Positions 52,401 to 59,852 of a stretch of 64,000 nucleotides of DNA are shown piece by piece. The DNA is from Flavobacteriaceae bacterium UBA7302 (lineage in GTDB: Bacteria > Bacteroidota > Bacteroidia > Flavobacteriales > Flavobacteriaceae): contig DKQS01000001.1 of NCBI GenBank assembly GCA_002471825.1, forward strand, positions 297,897 through 361,896. Reading direction: 5' to 3'. How positions within the stretch are numbered: the stretch's first letter is position 1; each line of letters opens with the position of its first letter. Below the pieces are notes generated by a model. That model ran no database searches, was not told the DNA's origin, and was given only the letters and a program-made list of their open reading frames with translations. Made by a program: the position numbers and the translations under genes.

Positions 52401-52775
52401 CTAAATTTCTTGTATTCTAAGGATTATCGGTTTTCAGGATATTATCACTTTAAGAAAAAGGAGAATTCGATTTTAAATCAAGAGGAACTAAACCAACAAA
52501 AATTCGGACTAGAATACTTCTTCCTAGGCAAAAAAAATCAGCAAGTTTCGGCCATGCTAAACTATTACCTCAACGACTTTCGCGGCAATCCGAATTCTCC
52601 AGTGGCATACCAAATGTTAGAAGGACTTCAAGCTGGAAAAAACCTGACGTGGAACCTGGTTTTTAATAAAAAACTAAACTCCTTCCTAAATCTCAACCTC
52701 AATTACTTCGGAAGAAAAAGTGAAAATGTAAGAGCCATACACAGTGGCAGTGTTCAGTTAAGGGCCGACTTTTAA
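49401..52775 (+). CDS. Large outer-membrane beta-barrel protein, unknown function
   Basis: The 1124-residue protein has a signal peptide (LLLLFFLCMCFGIQAQ). Residues about 100-330 include RGFISRGLTSGNNQ, IYMEIFSDNWGVRAGDIS and FVNGVPIERGENKDYVINY, resembling the surface-protein module that recurs in flavobacterial proteins such as SprA. The rest is a long series of amphipathic beta strands with aromatic girdles, typical of a very large barrel. A DYNGDGIKDFNEFE segment near 815 looks like a calcium-binding EF-hand-type loop. No TonB box or plug is clear. It may be a transporter or adhesion component. Confidence 0.8.
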   Translation: MNKKLLLLFFLCMCFGIQAQTGNSNFRSKVLLVKKDSIQLDSVAINPNGFKVFDATKKLIPPTNYSIDFAAALLIIDSNKYSSILVEYFVYPEFLTKTYTPYSESLIIEQNTNDQVYRFRKPNRQKNVKIFEGLETRGFISRGLTSGNNQNAVTNSALDLEISGKLSKNVSLRARIFDTNIPIQENGYSQNFTDFDRIYMEIFSDNWGVRAGDISIENRTSFFVPFTKQIAGLRVNAKLNDEFGFSASGAVVRGKFNNFRFVGVEGNQGPYKLFGQNNEAAILIIEGSDRVFVNGVPIERGENKDYVINYNLGEIVFNTTYPINNDMRITVEFQYSDRNFTRFISYNEAEYKGEKFEISAFFYSENDAKNQPLQQSLSDAQKQILANAGNNTAAMIAESAFRDPFDENKILYRRTNNGTTDFFEYSTNPNDVLFTVTFSNVGQNNGDYVLDRSTAIGNIFVFVGVNQGDFQPIVRLTAPNKSQFAVVQSSYAPTEKTKIETEIALSNNDPNLFSDIDNDLNDGLAAKVTLRQNIINKKWKLNALLSHEYAHKNFRTLQRWESIEFNRDWNLLTNNGTKNYFKSELELRKDQNNYLLYRFNHLNYIDLFNGNKHDFQSNFQLKNTRISLNSSFLTNTSTLENNSFFRTIGRVEHFFNKSWVGLLANVENNTRENITTQELINTSHKYKDYEAYVGIGDSTKVYAKIGFNYRDNDSIRSNRFEQINNRKTYYIQSRLIQNKDTKLSLFANFRETENQFSANEKSLNSRLIYQQKLFNDFVSLNTTYETSSGNVARQDFIYVRTEPGLGFYTWIDYNGDGIKDFNEFEIAQFQDQAEYLRLPKPNLRFVPTQKAKWQQNIFINFKKWADQKGLKKTISHFSNQTFLLASNEQERTGNSFQLNPFDFEENSLVSLQLNFRNTIHYNRGMQNYSTSYTYGNSKMKQQFLIGNQDNDVALHQLDFAHKFSTYWLVELMTSFSTNSLNTENFADRNYELCNYEIQPKLNFLYSKDYRFSGYYHFKKKENSILNQEELNQQKFGLEYFFLGKKNQQVSAMLNYYLNDFRGNPNSPVAYQMLEGLQAGKNLTWNLVFNKKLNSFLNLNLNYFGRKSENVRAIHSGSVQLRADF

Positions 52776-52824
52776 GTCCTACTCCCTGAAAGAGAATTCA
52801 TTTTTTTTGACTAACTTTAAGGGT

Positions 52825-53208
52825 ATGAAGAAGATTTTATCCATTCTTTTGACCCAACTCATCCTTATCCAAAGTTTACAAATTGGATTTGATGACTTTG
52901 TCAAAATTGAAAATCTTCTCGAACATGCGCAATACCACCAGGAACAATACGGGGATACCTTCTTTGAATTTCTAATGGAGCACTACGCGGATGACGATCA
53001 TCCCATTGTTGAACATGAAGAACACAAAGATCTTCCTTTTAAAAAGGATGCCAATCATTTGAATCAAGCACCGATAATGATCGCTTTTCAAGCAGTGAAG
53101 TATGATTTAGCGCAACAGTCAAATCAACAAAAAAAAGGTTCGTTTTTTTACAAAGAACCGGTTACCGAATCTTCACACTCCATCATCTTACAGCCACCCA
53201 AAGCATAA
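52825..53208 (+). CDS. Exported His-rich small protein ahead of a metal efflux operon
   Basis: The 127-residue protein has a weak signal peptide (MKKILSILLTQLILIQSLQ). Its mature part is rich in His and acidic residues (EHAQYHQEQYGDTFFEFLMEHYADDDHP and EHEEHKDLPF, about 30-85), which looks suited to bind divalent metal ions. It precedes the CzcA-type transporter by 69 bases. A periplasmic metal-sensing or metal-delivering role is plausible but rests only on composition and position. A start at 52807 is possible but adds nothing recognisable. Confidence 0.7.
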   Translation: MKKILSILLTQLILIQSLQIGFDDFVKIENLLEHAQYHQEQYGDTFFEFLMEHYADDDHPIVEHEEHKDLPFKKDANHLNQAPIMIAFQAVKYDLAQQSNQQKKGSFFYKEPVTESSHSIILQPPKA

Positions 53209-53277
53209 TTCAAAATTGAATTTTTGAAAACTAGTTTTCGACAGGAAGATTTACTTCCTTCTATCAATCTATGAATT

Positions 53278-56200
53278 ATGTTAGACAACCTTATTAAGTT
53301 TAGTTTAAAGAACAAACTAATCATTTTACTCCTTGTTGGTTTTATAGTGGCCTTCGGAATTTATTCTTTGTTTAAAATCCCGATTGGTGCCGTGCCGGAC
53401 GTGACCAACAACCAAGTGCAAGTCATTACCACTTCAAGAAATTTATCAACTGAAGATATCGAGAAGTTCATTACCTACCCCATCGAATTAGAAATGGCCA
53501 ATCTTCCAGGGGTCAAGGAAATTCGTTCAATTTCAAAGTTCGGATTATCTGTAGTGACCATTGTATTCGAAGACAACCTGGGCACCTACTTACCAAGACA
53601 ATTAATTGCAGAAAAAATTGCAGTAGCCTCAGAACGCATCCCAAAGTCTTTTGGAACCCCACAAATGGGACCTATAACCACGGGATTGGGAGAAATCTTT
53701 CAATACATCCTTGATGTGGAGCCTGAATATCAAGGCAGGTATTCTCCGATGGATTTGCGCACCATTCAAGATTGGATTGTGAAGCGGCAATTATCGGGAA
53801 TTCCGGGAGTAGTTGAAATCAATACCTGGGGTGGTTATTTGAAACAGTATGAGGTAGCCATCAATCCGGATAAACTTACCGCAATGAACATCAGTATCTC
53901 AGAGATCTATTCGGCCTTAGAGAAAAATAACGGTATCGCAGGAGGTGGTTATATCGAAAAAGACAACACTTCATACTTCATCAGAGGTGAGGGCTTGTTA
54001 AAACACAAAAAGGACATTGAAAGCATTGTTATTAAAAACCAACCAAATCCCATCTTTTTAAGAGATGTTGCTACGGTAGATTATGGATACGCAACGCGGT
54101 TTGGAGCCATAACGGGAAACGGGGAAGGAGAAAAAGTTCTGGGACAAATTATGATGCTCAAAGACGAGAACTCAAAAGAGGTTATTGATGCTGTGAAAGC
54201 AAGAGTCTCAGAAATTCAAAAAAGCCTACCCAAAGGTGTGTTTATTAATGGCTTCTTAGACCGAAGTGAACTCATCGATCGAACTACTTATACGGTTTCT
54301 GAAAATCTAATTATTGGATCCTTAATCGTTGTGTTTGTAGTAGTACTCATTTTAGGCAATCTTCGTTCCGGTTTTGTTGTTGCCTCGGTTATTCCTTTGA
54401 GTCTGCTTTTTGCCATATCATTGATGGCACTCTTTAAGATTGATGCCAATTTAATGAGTCTTGGGGCCATAGACTTTGGGATCATCATAGACGGAGCCGT
54501 CATCGTGGTGGAGTTTATTGCTTTTACCATTGTTCAGAAAAGCTCAAGCCTAAAAGACATTGGAAAGAAAGATCGAAAAGAAAGAATTGATAGCATTACG
54601 TTTAAAAGTGCCTCAAAAATGATGAATTCTGCCATTTTCGGGCAACTCATCATTTTAATTGTTTTCATCCCAATTTTATCCTTAAAAGGAGTCGAAGGAA
54701 AAATGTTCACACCTATGGCCATCACTTTTAGCTTTGCTCTTATTGGAGCCATGATTCTTTGTTTGACCTATATTCCAGTGATCTCCTCATTGGTACTAAA
54801 ACCTAAATTTCAAAATAACAGGAACATCTCCGTAAAACTCATTGAAAGTCTTAAAGCATTTTACAAACCTATTCTTCATTGGGCTCTTGGGAACAAAAAA
54901 ACGGTAGTGAGTTCTTCCGTCATTTTACTGATTCTTAGTTTGACTATTTTTAGCCGAATGGGAGCTGAATTCGTACCAACATTAGACGAAGGCGACTTTG
55001 TGATTCAACCTGTTTTGAAAACAGGAAAGTCACTCAAAAAGACCATTGAGATTACCACTGCTATTGAAAAGATTCTTTTGAACGAATTTGAAGAAGTAGA
55101 ACAAGTGGTGAGCCGTATTGGTGCTGCGGAAGTTCCTACTGATCCCATGTCAATGGAAGAGAGTGATGTCATTATTCGACTAAAACCAAAAGATGAATGG
55201 GTAAATGCGAGTTCAAAAAATGAGCTAGCTGCCAAGTTTGAAGAAGCCCTTGCTGTGATTCCGGATATAGAACTGGAGTTTACCCAACCAATTGAAATGC
55301 GATTCAATGAACTCATTACCGGCGTGCGAGCAGACATCGCTATAAAAGTTTTTGGAGAAGATTTAAACACCTTGGCATCTCTTGCAGAACGAATCAAGGC
55401 CAATATTCAAGATGTCGATGGTGCTTCAGACATAACGGTTGAAAAAACGGAGGGATTGCCCCAAATGTCTGTGGAGTTTGACCGTCATAAAATTGCCAGG
55501 TATGGCATGAACATCGCAGATGTAAACCGTATTATTACCATGGGATTCTCTGGTGATAATGTTGGAGATATCTATGAGGGTGAAAAACGATTTGATCTAA
55601 CCTTACGCTTTGACCGAACTGGAAAAAAATCAATCGAAAGTTTACAGAATTTATTTGTTGAAACTCCAAACGGACAAAAAGTTCCTCTTCGTGAGATTGC
55701 CAAAGTAAGTTATTCTCAAGGTCCAGCGAAAATTTCAAGGGACGATACCAAACGCAGAGTTGTAGTTGGCGTAAATGTGAGAAATCGTGATTTGCAATCT
55801 GTCGTGAAGGATATAAGAGAAATAATTGACACCAACATTCAGTTTCCACCTGGATATTCGGTTCAATATGGCGGTCAATTTGAAAACCTGAATCAGGCCA
55901 AAGAACGCTTGTATGTAGCTGTTCCCATTGCCTTGGCTTTGATATTCCTGCTGCTATTCTTTGCTTTCGGTTCTATCAAAGAAGCTGCATTAGTGTACTC
56001 CGCCATTCCATTGTCTGCTGTAGGGGGAATTTTGTTACTCTGGATGAGAGGGTTGCCCTTTAGTATTTCGGCCGGAATCGGATTTATTGCCTTGTTCGGA
56101 ATTGCCGTCCTAAATGGTATTGTATTGGTTGAACATTTTAAAAGTTTAAAAAAGGAAGGACATCTAGACATTCACGAACTCATCATCCGTGGGACGCTAG

Positions 56201-56403
56201 AACGACTAAGACCGGTACTACTAACTGCATTAGCAGCTTCCTTGGGATTCCTACCAATGGCGGTTTCTACGAGTGCTGGAGCCGAAGTACAACGACCATT
56301 GGCCACAGTAGTTATTGGCGGACTCATTAGCGCTACCATTTTAACCCTTTTGGTACTTCCAGTCTTATATGCTTGGTTTGAAAGAAAAACACTAAAAAAA
56401 TGA
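53278..56403 (+). CDS. Heavy-metal RND efflux pump (CzcA/CusA family)
   Basis: The 1041-residue inner-membrane proton antiporter exports metal ions across the envelope. It has 12 membrane helices in the 1+5+1+5 RND layout and two large periplasmic loops. FGIYSLFKIPIGAVPDVTNN lies near the start. Helix 4 shows D399, D405 and E412 in DFGIIIDGAVIVVE, the pattern of divalent-cation pumps like CzcA. The second half has AVLNGIVLVEHF. The His-rich neighbour suggests Zn, Co, Ni or Cu as substrate; which metal cannot be told. The stop overlaps the start of the TolC-like gene by 4 bases. Confidence 0.95.
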   Translation: MLDNLIKFSLKNKLIILLLVGFIVAFGIYSLFKIPIGAVPDVTNNQVQVITTSRNLSTEDIEKFITYPIELEMANLPGVKEIRSISKFGLSVVTIVFEDNLGTYLPRQLIAEKIAVASERIPKSFGTPQMGPITTGLGEIFQYILDVEPEYQGRYSPMDLRTIQDWIVKRQLSGIPGVVEINTWGGYLKQYEVAINPDKLTAMNISISEIYSALEKNNGIAGGGYIEKDNTSYFIRGEGLLKHKKDIESIVIKNQPNPIFLRDVATVDYGYATRFGAITGNGEGEKVLGQIMMLKDENSKEVIDAVKARVSEIQKSLPKGVFINGFLDRSELIDRTTYTVSENLIIGSLIVVFVVVLILGNLRSGFVVASVIPLSLLFAISLMALFKIDANLMSLGAIDFGIIIDGAVIVVEFIAFTIVQKSSSLKDIGKKDRKERIDSITFKSASKMMNSAIFGQLIILIVFIPILSLKGVEGKMFTPMAITFSFALIGAMILCLTYIPVISSLVLKPKFQNNRNISVKLIESLKAFYKPILHWALGNKKTVVSSSVILLILSLTIFSRMGAEFVPTLDEGDFVIQPVLKTGKSLKKTIEITTAIEKILLNEFEEVEQVVSRIGAAEVPTDPMSMEESDVIIRLKPKDEWVNASSKNELAAKFEEALAVIPDIELEFTQPIEMRFNELITGVRADIAIKVFGEDLNTLASLAERIKANIQDVDGASDITVEKTEGLPQMSVEFDRHKIARYGMNIADVNRIITMGFSGDNVGDIYEGEKRFDLTLRFDRTGKKSIESLQNLFVETPNGQKVPLREIAKVSYSQGPAKISRDDTKRRVVVGVNVRNRDLQSVVKDIREIIDTNIQFPPGYSVQYGGQFENLNQAKERLYVAVPIALALIFLLLFFAFGSIKEAALVYSAIPLSAVGGILLLWMRGLPFSISAGIGFIALFGIAVLNGIVLVEHFKSLKKEGHLDIHELIIRGTLERLRPVLLTALAASLGFLPMAVSTSAGAEVQRPLATVVIGGLISATILTLLVLPVLYAWFERKTLKK

Positions 56404-57593
56404 AGAAAAACACATTCATCGTATTACTCCTAATTTGGGGATTCCAAGTTTTGGGTCAGAACAAACAAAGTATTTCTGAGTTGCTTGATTTGGCTTATCA
56501 AAACAACTTCGGATTAAAAGCCGCGGCCTTGGCTGTGGATCAAAAAAAAGCCTTAATCAAGGGAGCTTTTGATATGGATAAGACATCCGTTTATTACAGT
56601 TATGACCAGAATAACTTAGCCATAAACAATGTTCCTATTCGAGTTTTTGGTATTGCTCAAGATTTTAAATTTCCGACGGTATATGGTTCAGAAAAAAAAG
56701 TAAAGAGTGCTGAACTTGAAATTGAAAAGACGAACTATGACATTTTAAAAGAACAATTAAAGGAAGAAGTTTATGCTGCCTATTACGAATTGAGTTTTCA
56801 AAAAAATAGGCGAACCATCCTTGAACATTTAGATAGCCTCTATAAGAATTCAACGTCTTTTTTTGAAGCGAATTACAAGTTAGGTGAAATCGACTATTTG
56901 GAATATTTAAAAATCAAATCGGAACGGAGAAAGGTAATAATGCAGTACCAGCAAGCGGTTCAAGAAGTTCAAATGGCGACTCAAAAACTGGAAAACCTTG
57001 TTCAAATAAAAAATCTTAGCACTGTGGATGAGCCTTTGGAAAGGTTATTTCTCAAGGAAAAATCATTGAGCAATAATATCAGTCTCAAATACGCCAAGAA
57101 GATGGAATCCTTGTACGATAACATGACGAAAAAGGAAGCCAATGAGTTGTTGCCAGACATCAGTCTCGAATATTTTCAAGGAACCAACAATCAACTGAAT
57201 TCCAATCTAATTGGATATCAAATTGGCTTGAAAATTCCTCTTTTCTTTGGCGGAAAATCCTCCAAAATTAAGGCGTCCAAAATTGCTAAAAACAGTTTTC
57301 TAGCAAAACAAGAGGATTTAAAGATTCACTTAAATCAAAGACATCAAGAATTACTTAGTAATCTAAAGCAAATAACAAACGCTTTGGATTATTATGAAGA
57401 AGACGGAAATGCTCTCCAGTCTGAAATTCGGAAAACAGCTCGCAAAAAATACGAACAAGGTGAAATCAATTACCTAGAATTTATCGAGAATCTTAAAGTT
57501 GCCTCCCAAATACAATTGGATTACCTGACAGATCTAAATGCATACAATCAAACAATTATAAAAATCAATCATTTGACTCTAAAATCCTTCTGA
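56400..57593 (+). CDS. TolC-family outer-membrane efflux protein
   Basis: The 397-residue protein has a signal peptide (FIVLLLIWGFQVLG). The two-repeat TolC helical pattern follows, with SISELLDLAYQNNFGLKAAALAV and EQGEINYLEFIENLKVASQ, and IGLKIPLFFGGK just after the barrel strand. It should form the outer-membrane duct of the metal pump encoded directly upstream, overlapping it by 4 bases (ATGA). The adaptor gene follows after 1 base. Confidence 0.94.
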   Translation: MKKNTFIVLLLIWGFQVLGQNKQSISELLDLAYQNNFGLKAAALAVDQKKALIKGAFDMDKTSVYYSYDQNNLAINNVPIRVFGIAQDFKFPTVYGSEKKVKSAELEIEKTNYDILKEQLKEEVYAAYYELSFQKNRRTILEHLDSLYKNSTSFFEANYKLGEIDYLEYLKIKSERRKVIMQYQQAVQEVQMATQKLENLVQIKNLSTVDEPLERLFLKEKSLSNNISLKYAKKMESLYDNMTKKEANELLPDISLEYFQGTNNQLNSNLIGYQIGLKIPLFFGGKSSKIKASKIAKNSFLAKQEDLKIHLNQRHQELLSNLKQITNALDYYEEDGNALQSEIRKTARKKYEQGEINYLEFIENLKVASQIQLDYLTDLNAYNQTIIKINHLTLKSF

Positions 57594-57594
57594 T

Positions 57595-58701
57595 ATGAAA
57601 AAAATAATAATCCTCCTTACCGCATTAAGTTTGTCTTATTGCTCTAAAAAGGAGGCTGTGGTTCAGCCCTCAGAGAAAAATACCAGCAATGAACTCGTCA
57701 TCACCAAAGAAAAGTTCAAAAACGAGCAGATGCTTCTAATTTCACCAAAAACACAGATGATGCATTCGGGACTTCGCGCCAATGGTGTGATTGACGTTCC
57801 ACCAAATTTCAAGGCCAATGTGAGTTCCTTTTATGGTGGTGTTATCCAACAAATTCCTTTTATCGAAGGATCCAAAATCAGTAAGGGAGCATTTGTAGCC
57901 AGTATTTCGAATCCTGAATTTATCAACATTCAAAAAGGATACCTACAATCACTTGCAGATTTTAATTTCTCCGAAGATCAGCATGAACGTAAATCAAGAC
58001 TTTATCAGGAAAAAGTAATTTCGAAAAAGGAGTTTGCTGAGTCAGAAAAAGGTTACAAAGAAGCGCTGGCAAACTATGGCAGTTTCAAACAACAATTAGC
58101 GATATTAAATATAAAACCTGAAACTGTTGAAAAAGGAGAATTCACATCTGTTGTGAATCTCTATGCACCAATCTCCGGAAACATCTCAGAAGTATTTGTA
58201 AAGAAGGGAAGCTATGTTGAACCTTCCTCTCCACTATTGGAGATCATCAATACCGATCACATTCATCTGGAACTAACCATTTTCGAAAAAGATGCTCTAA
58301 AAGTAAAAAAAGACCAACCGATTATTTTTAAAATTCCCGAAGCTTCAACTACCGCGTTTTCGGCAAAAGTGAGTCTGGTAGCCACAGCGGTAAGTACCGA
58401 TCGCACCATCAAGGTTCACGGACATTTGGATGATGACAACCATCGATTCATGGCGGGAATGTTTGTGGATGCGCAAATCATTACTGATCAAAATAATGCA
58501 TTGGTTTTGCCTAAATCTGCCATACTAACCGATGGTGAAGAGCACTATGTTCTGGCATTGCGTAAAGAAAACAACGAAGCTTATCATTTTGTAAAACAGC
58601 CAATAAGTATCGGGCAACAAAAAGACAACATGTGTGAAATAATGGGTCTAACAAATCCTTCTCAACTAAAAGTACTGGCAAATTCGAGTTTCACTTTTTA
58701 A
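57595..58701 (+). CDS. Efflux RND periplasmic adaptor (CusB/CzcB-like) lipoprotein
   Basis: The 368-residue protein has a lipoprotein signal (ALSLSYC) and the adaptor fold. A barrel-sandwich half is at GVIQQIPFIEGSKISKGAFVASISNP, a helical hairpin at about 120-165, the second lipoyl half at NLYAPISGNISEVFVKKGSYVEP, then a beta-barrel part. Adaptors join the inner-membrane pump to the TolC duct. It is the last gene of the operon (pump, duct, adaptor), which differs from the more usual order in which the duct or adaptor precedes the pump. Confidence 0.94.
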   Translation: MKKIIILLTALSLSYCSKKEAVVQPSEKNTSNELVITKEKFKNEQMLLISPKTQMMHSGLRANGVIDVPPNFKANVSSFYGGVIQQIPFIEGSKISKGAFVASISNPEFINIQKGYLQSLADFNFSEDQHERKSRLYQEKVISKKEFAESEKGYKEALANYGSFKQQLAILNIKPETVEKGEFTSVVNLYAPISGNISEVFVKKGSYVEPSSPLLEIINTDHIHLELTIFEKDALKVKKDQPIIFKIPEASTTAFSAKVSLVATAVSTDRTIKVHGHLDDDNHRFMAGMFVDAQIITDQNNALVLPKSAILTDGEEHYVLALRKENNEAYHFVKQPISIGQQKDNMCEIMGLTNPSQLKVLANSSFTF

Positions 58702-58767
58702 AAGATAAAAAACTCTTAAAACTTTAGTATCTGTGTAGAAATTTACCATTGGTTTGCTGTCCTTTTC

Positions 58768-58775
58768 TATATTTG
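58768..58775 (+). promoter_or_regulatory. -7 promoter word of the first small barrel gene
   Basis: TATATTTG is a full match to TAnnTTTG, with a TTG 16 bases upstream (58749-58751) as possible -33 element. It lies 29 bases before the ATG at 58805. Confidence 0.55.
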
Positions 58776-58804
58776 TTTGACTACAATTAAAATTGACCAT
58801 TTAC

Positions 58805-59326
58805 ATGAAAAAAATCATTACCCTCATTGCTATTTTCTGCCTATCATTCGCTTCCATAGCACAAGAAAAATCAGAAACTTTCCCACAAGACATCGATAAA
58901 AAACACGAGTTAAAATTCAACGCACTAACGCTAGTAGCCGGACCTTGGCTGGATTTTTCTTACGAATATCTCATTGACGAAGAATCTTCTTTCGGGGTTG
59001 CAGCGACTTACAACACCAATCGTTCTGAAAACGATTTGAACTACATGCTAGCACCTTATTACAGACGTTACTTCTCTGGAAAGTTTGCTAGAGGTTTCTT
59101 CGTGGAAGGATTTGGTGCTTTGTACTCGGCAAGAGAATTCACCTTATTCTCTCCAAGCACCCCATTTGAAACTGGTTTTGCCTTAGGAGTTTCTGTGGGT
59201 GGTAAGTGGGTTTCTAAAAAAGGATTTACTGCCGAATTGGTTTTAGGAGTTGGACGTAATCTGATTGACAATGATGCCCTTGATGGAATTGGAAGGATCG
59301 GGATTTCAATGGGCTATCGTTTTTAA
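58805..59326 (+). CDS. Small outer-membrane beta-barrel protein (copy 1)
   Basis: The 173-residue protein has a signal peptide (ITLIAIFCLSFASIAQ) and about eight amphipathic strands ending in an aromatic residue (GISMGYRF). The segment EESSFGV...YMLAPYYRRYFSGKF is shared with the next gene. It resembles the DUF3575-like/OmpW-size barrels common in flavobacteria. The frame extends 12 bases further up, but the ATG at 58805 starts the signal peptide. It has its own promoter. Function is unknown. Confidence 0.85.
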   Translation: MKKIITLIAIFCLSFASIAQEKSETFPQDIDKKHELKFNALTLVAGPWLDFSYEYLIDEESSFGVAATYNTNRSENDLNYMLAPYYRRYFSGKFARGFFVEGFGALYSAREFTLFSPSTPFETGFALGVSVGGKWVSKKGFTAELVLGVGRNLIDNDALDGIGRIGISMGYRF

Positions 59327-59341
59327 GTGGTCTTAATTTTA

Positions 59342-59349
59342 TATGTTTG
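59342..59349 (+). promoter_or_regulatory. -7 promoter word of the second small barrel gene
   Basis: TATGTTTG matches TAnnTTTG, 21 bases before the ATG at 59371. The two barrel copies therefore each have a promoter. Confidence 0.45.
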
Positions 59350-59370
59350 TAAGCAATCAAACACTATAGC

Positions 59371-59844
59371 ATGAAAAAAATTGTTTTTGTCCTAGGCTTA
59401 CTTTTTAGTCTATCGATATCCGCTCAAAGAGAAATTAAACTAGATGTAGCAGATGCATTGGTGATTCGTAGTTTGGAAGTATCCTACGAAAACTACATCA
59501 ATGAAGAATCTTCATTCGGAGTTTCAGCCTTAATCAATCTTACCGATGAGAATGTGTCTTTTCGATACAATGAAAACTGGATGATTGCACCCTATTACCG
59601 TCATTATTTCAGCAGCAATGAAACCTGGAACTTCTTTGGAGAAGGATTTTTGGGAATCAATTCTGGAAAGGACAATGGTGTTGAATACACGGATGGCGCC
59701 TTGGGTATCGCTGTTGGAATGAAGTACATTGCCAGCGGAGGCCTCGTTATTGACGTATATGGCGGATTGGGTAGAAACCTTTTCGGCTCTATTTCTCCAA
59801 TTATCGTTCCTCGAGTTGGTTTGAATGTAGGCTGGCGACTATAG
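59371..59844 (+). CDS. Small outer-membrane beta-barrel protein (copy 2)
   Basis: The 157-residue protein has a signal peptide (IVFVLGLLFSLSISAQ) and a barrel domain. It shares with its neighbour the blocks SYENYINEESSFGVSAL, NWMIAPYYRHYFS and the closing strand ending in Arg-aromatic/Arg-Leu. The pair is a tandem duplication that has diverged in the loops. It ends 8 bases from the stop of the convergent glycyl-tRNA synthetase gene. Function is unknown. Confidence 0.85.
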   Translation: MKKIVFVLGLLFSLSISAQREIKLDVADALVIRSLEVSYENYINEESSFGVSALINLTDENVSFRYNENWMIAPYYRHYFSSNETWNFFGEGFLGINSGKDNGVEYTDGALGIAVGMKYIASGGLVIDVYGGLGRNLFGSISPIIVPRVGLNVGWRL

Positions 59845-59852
59845 CCTGCTTG

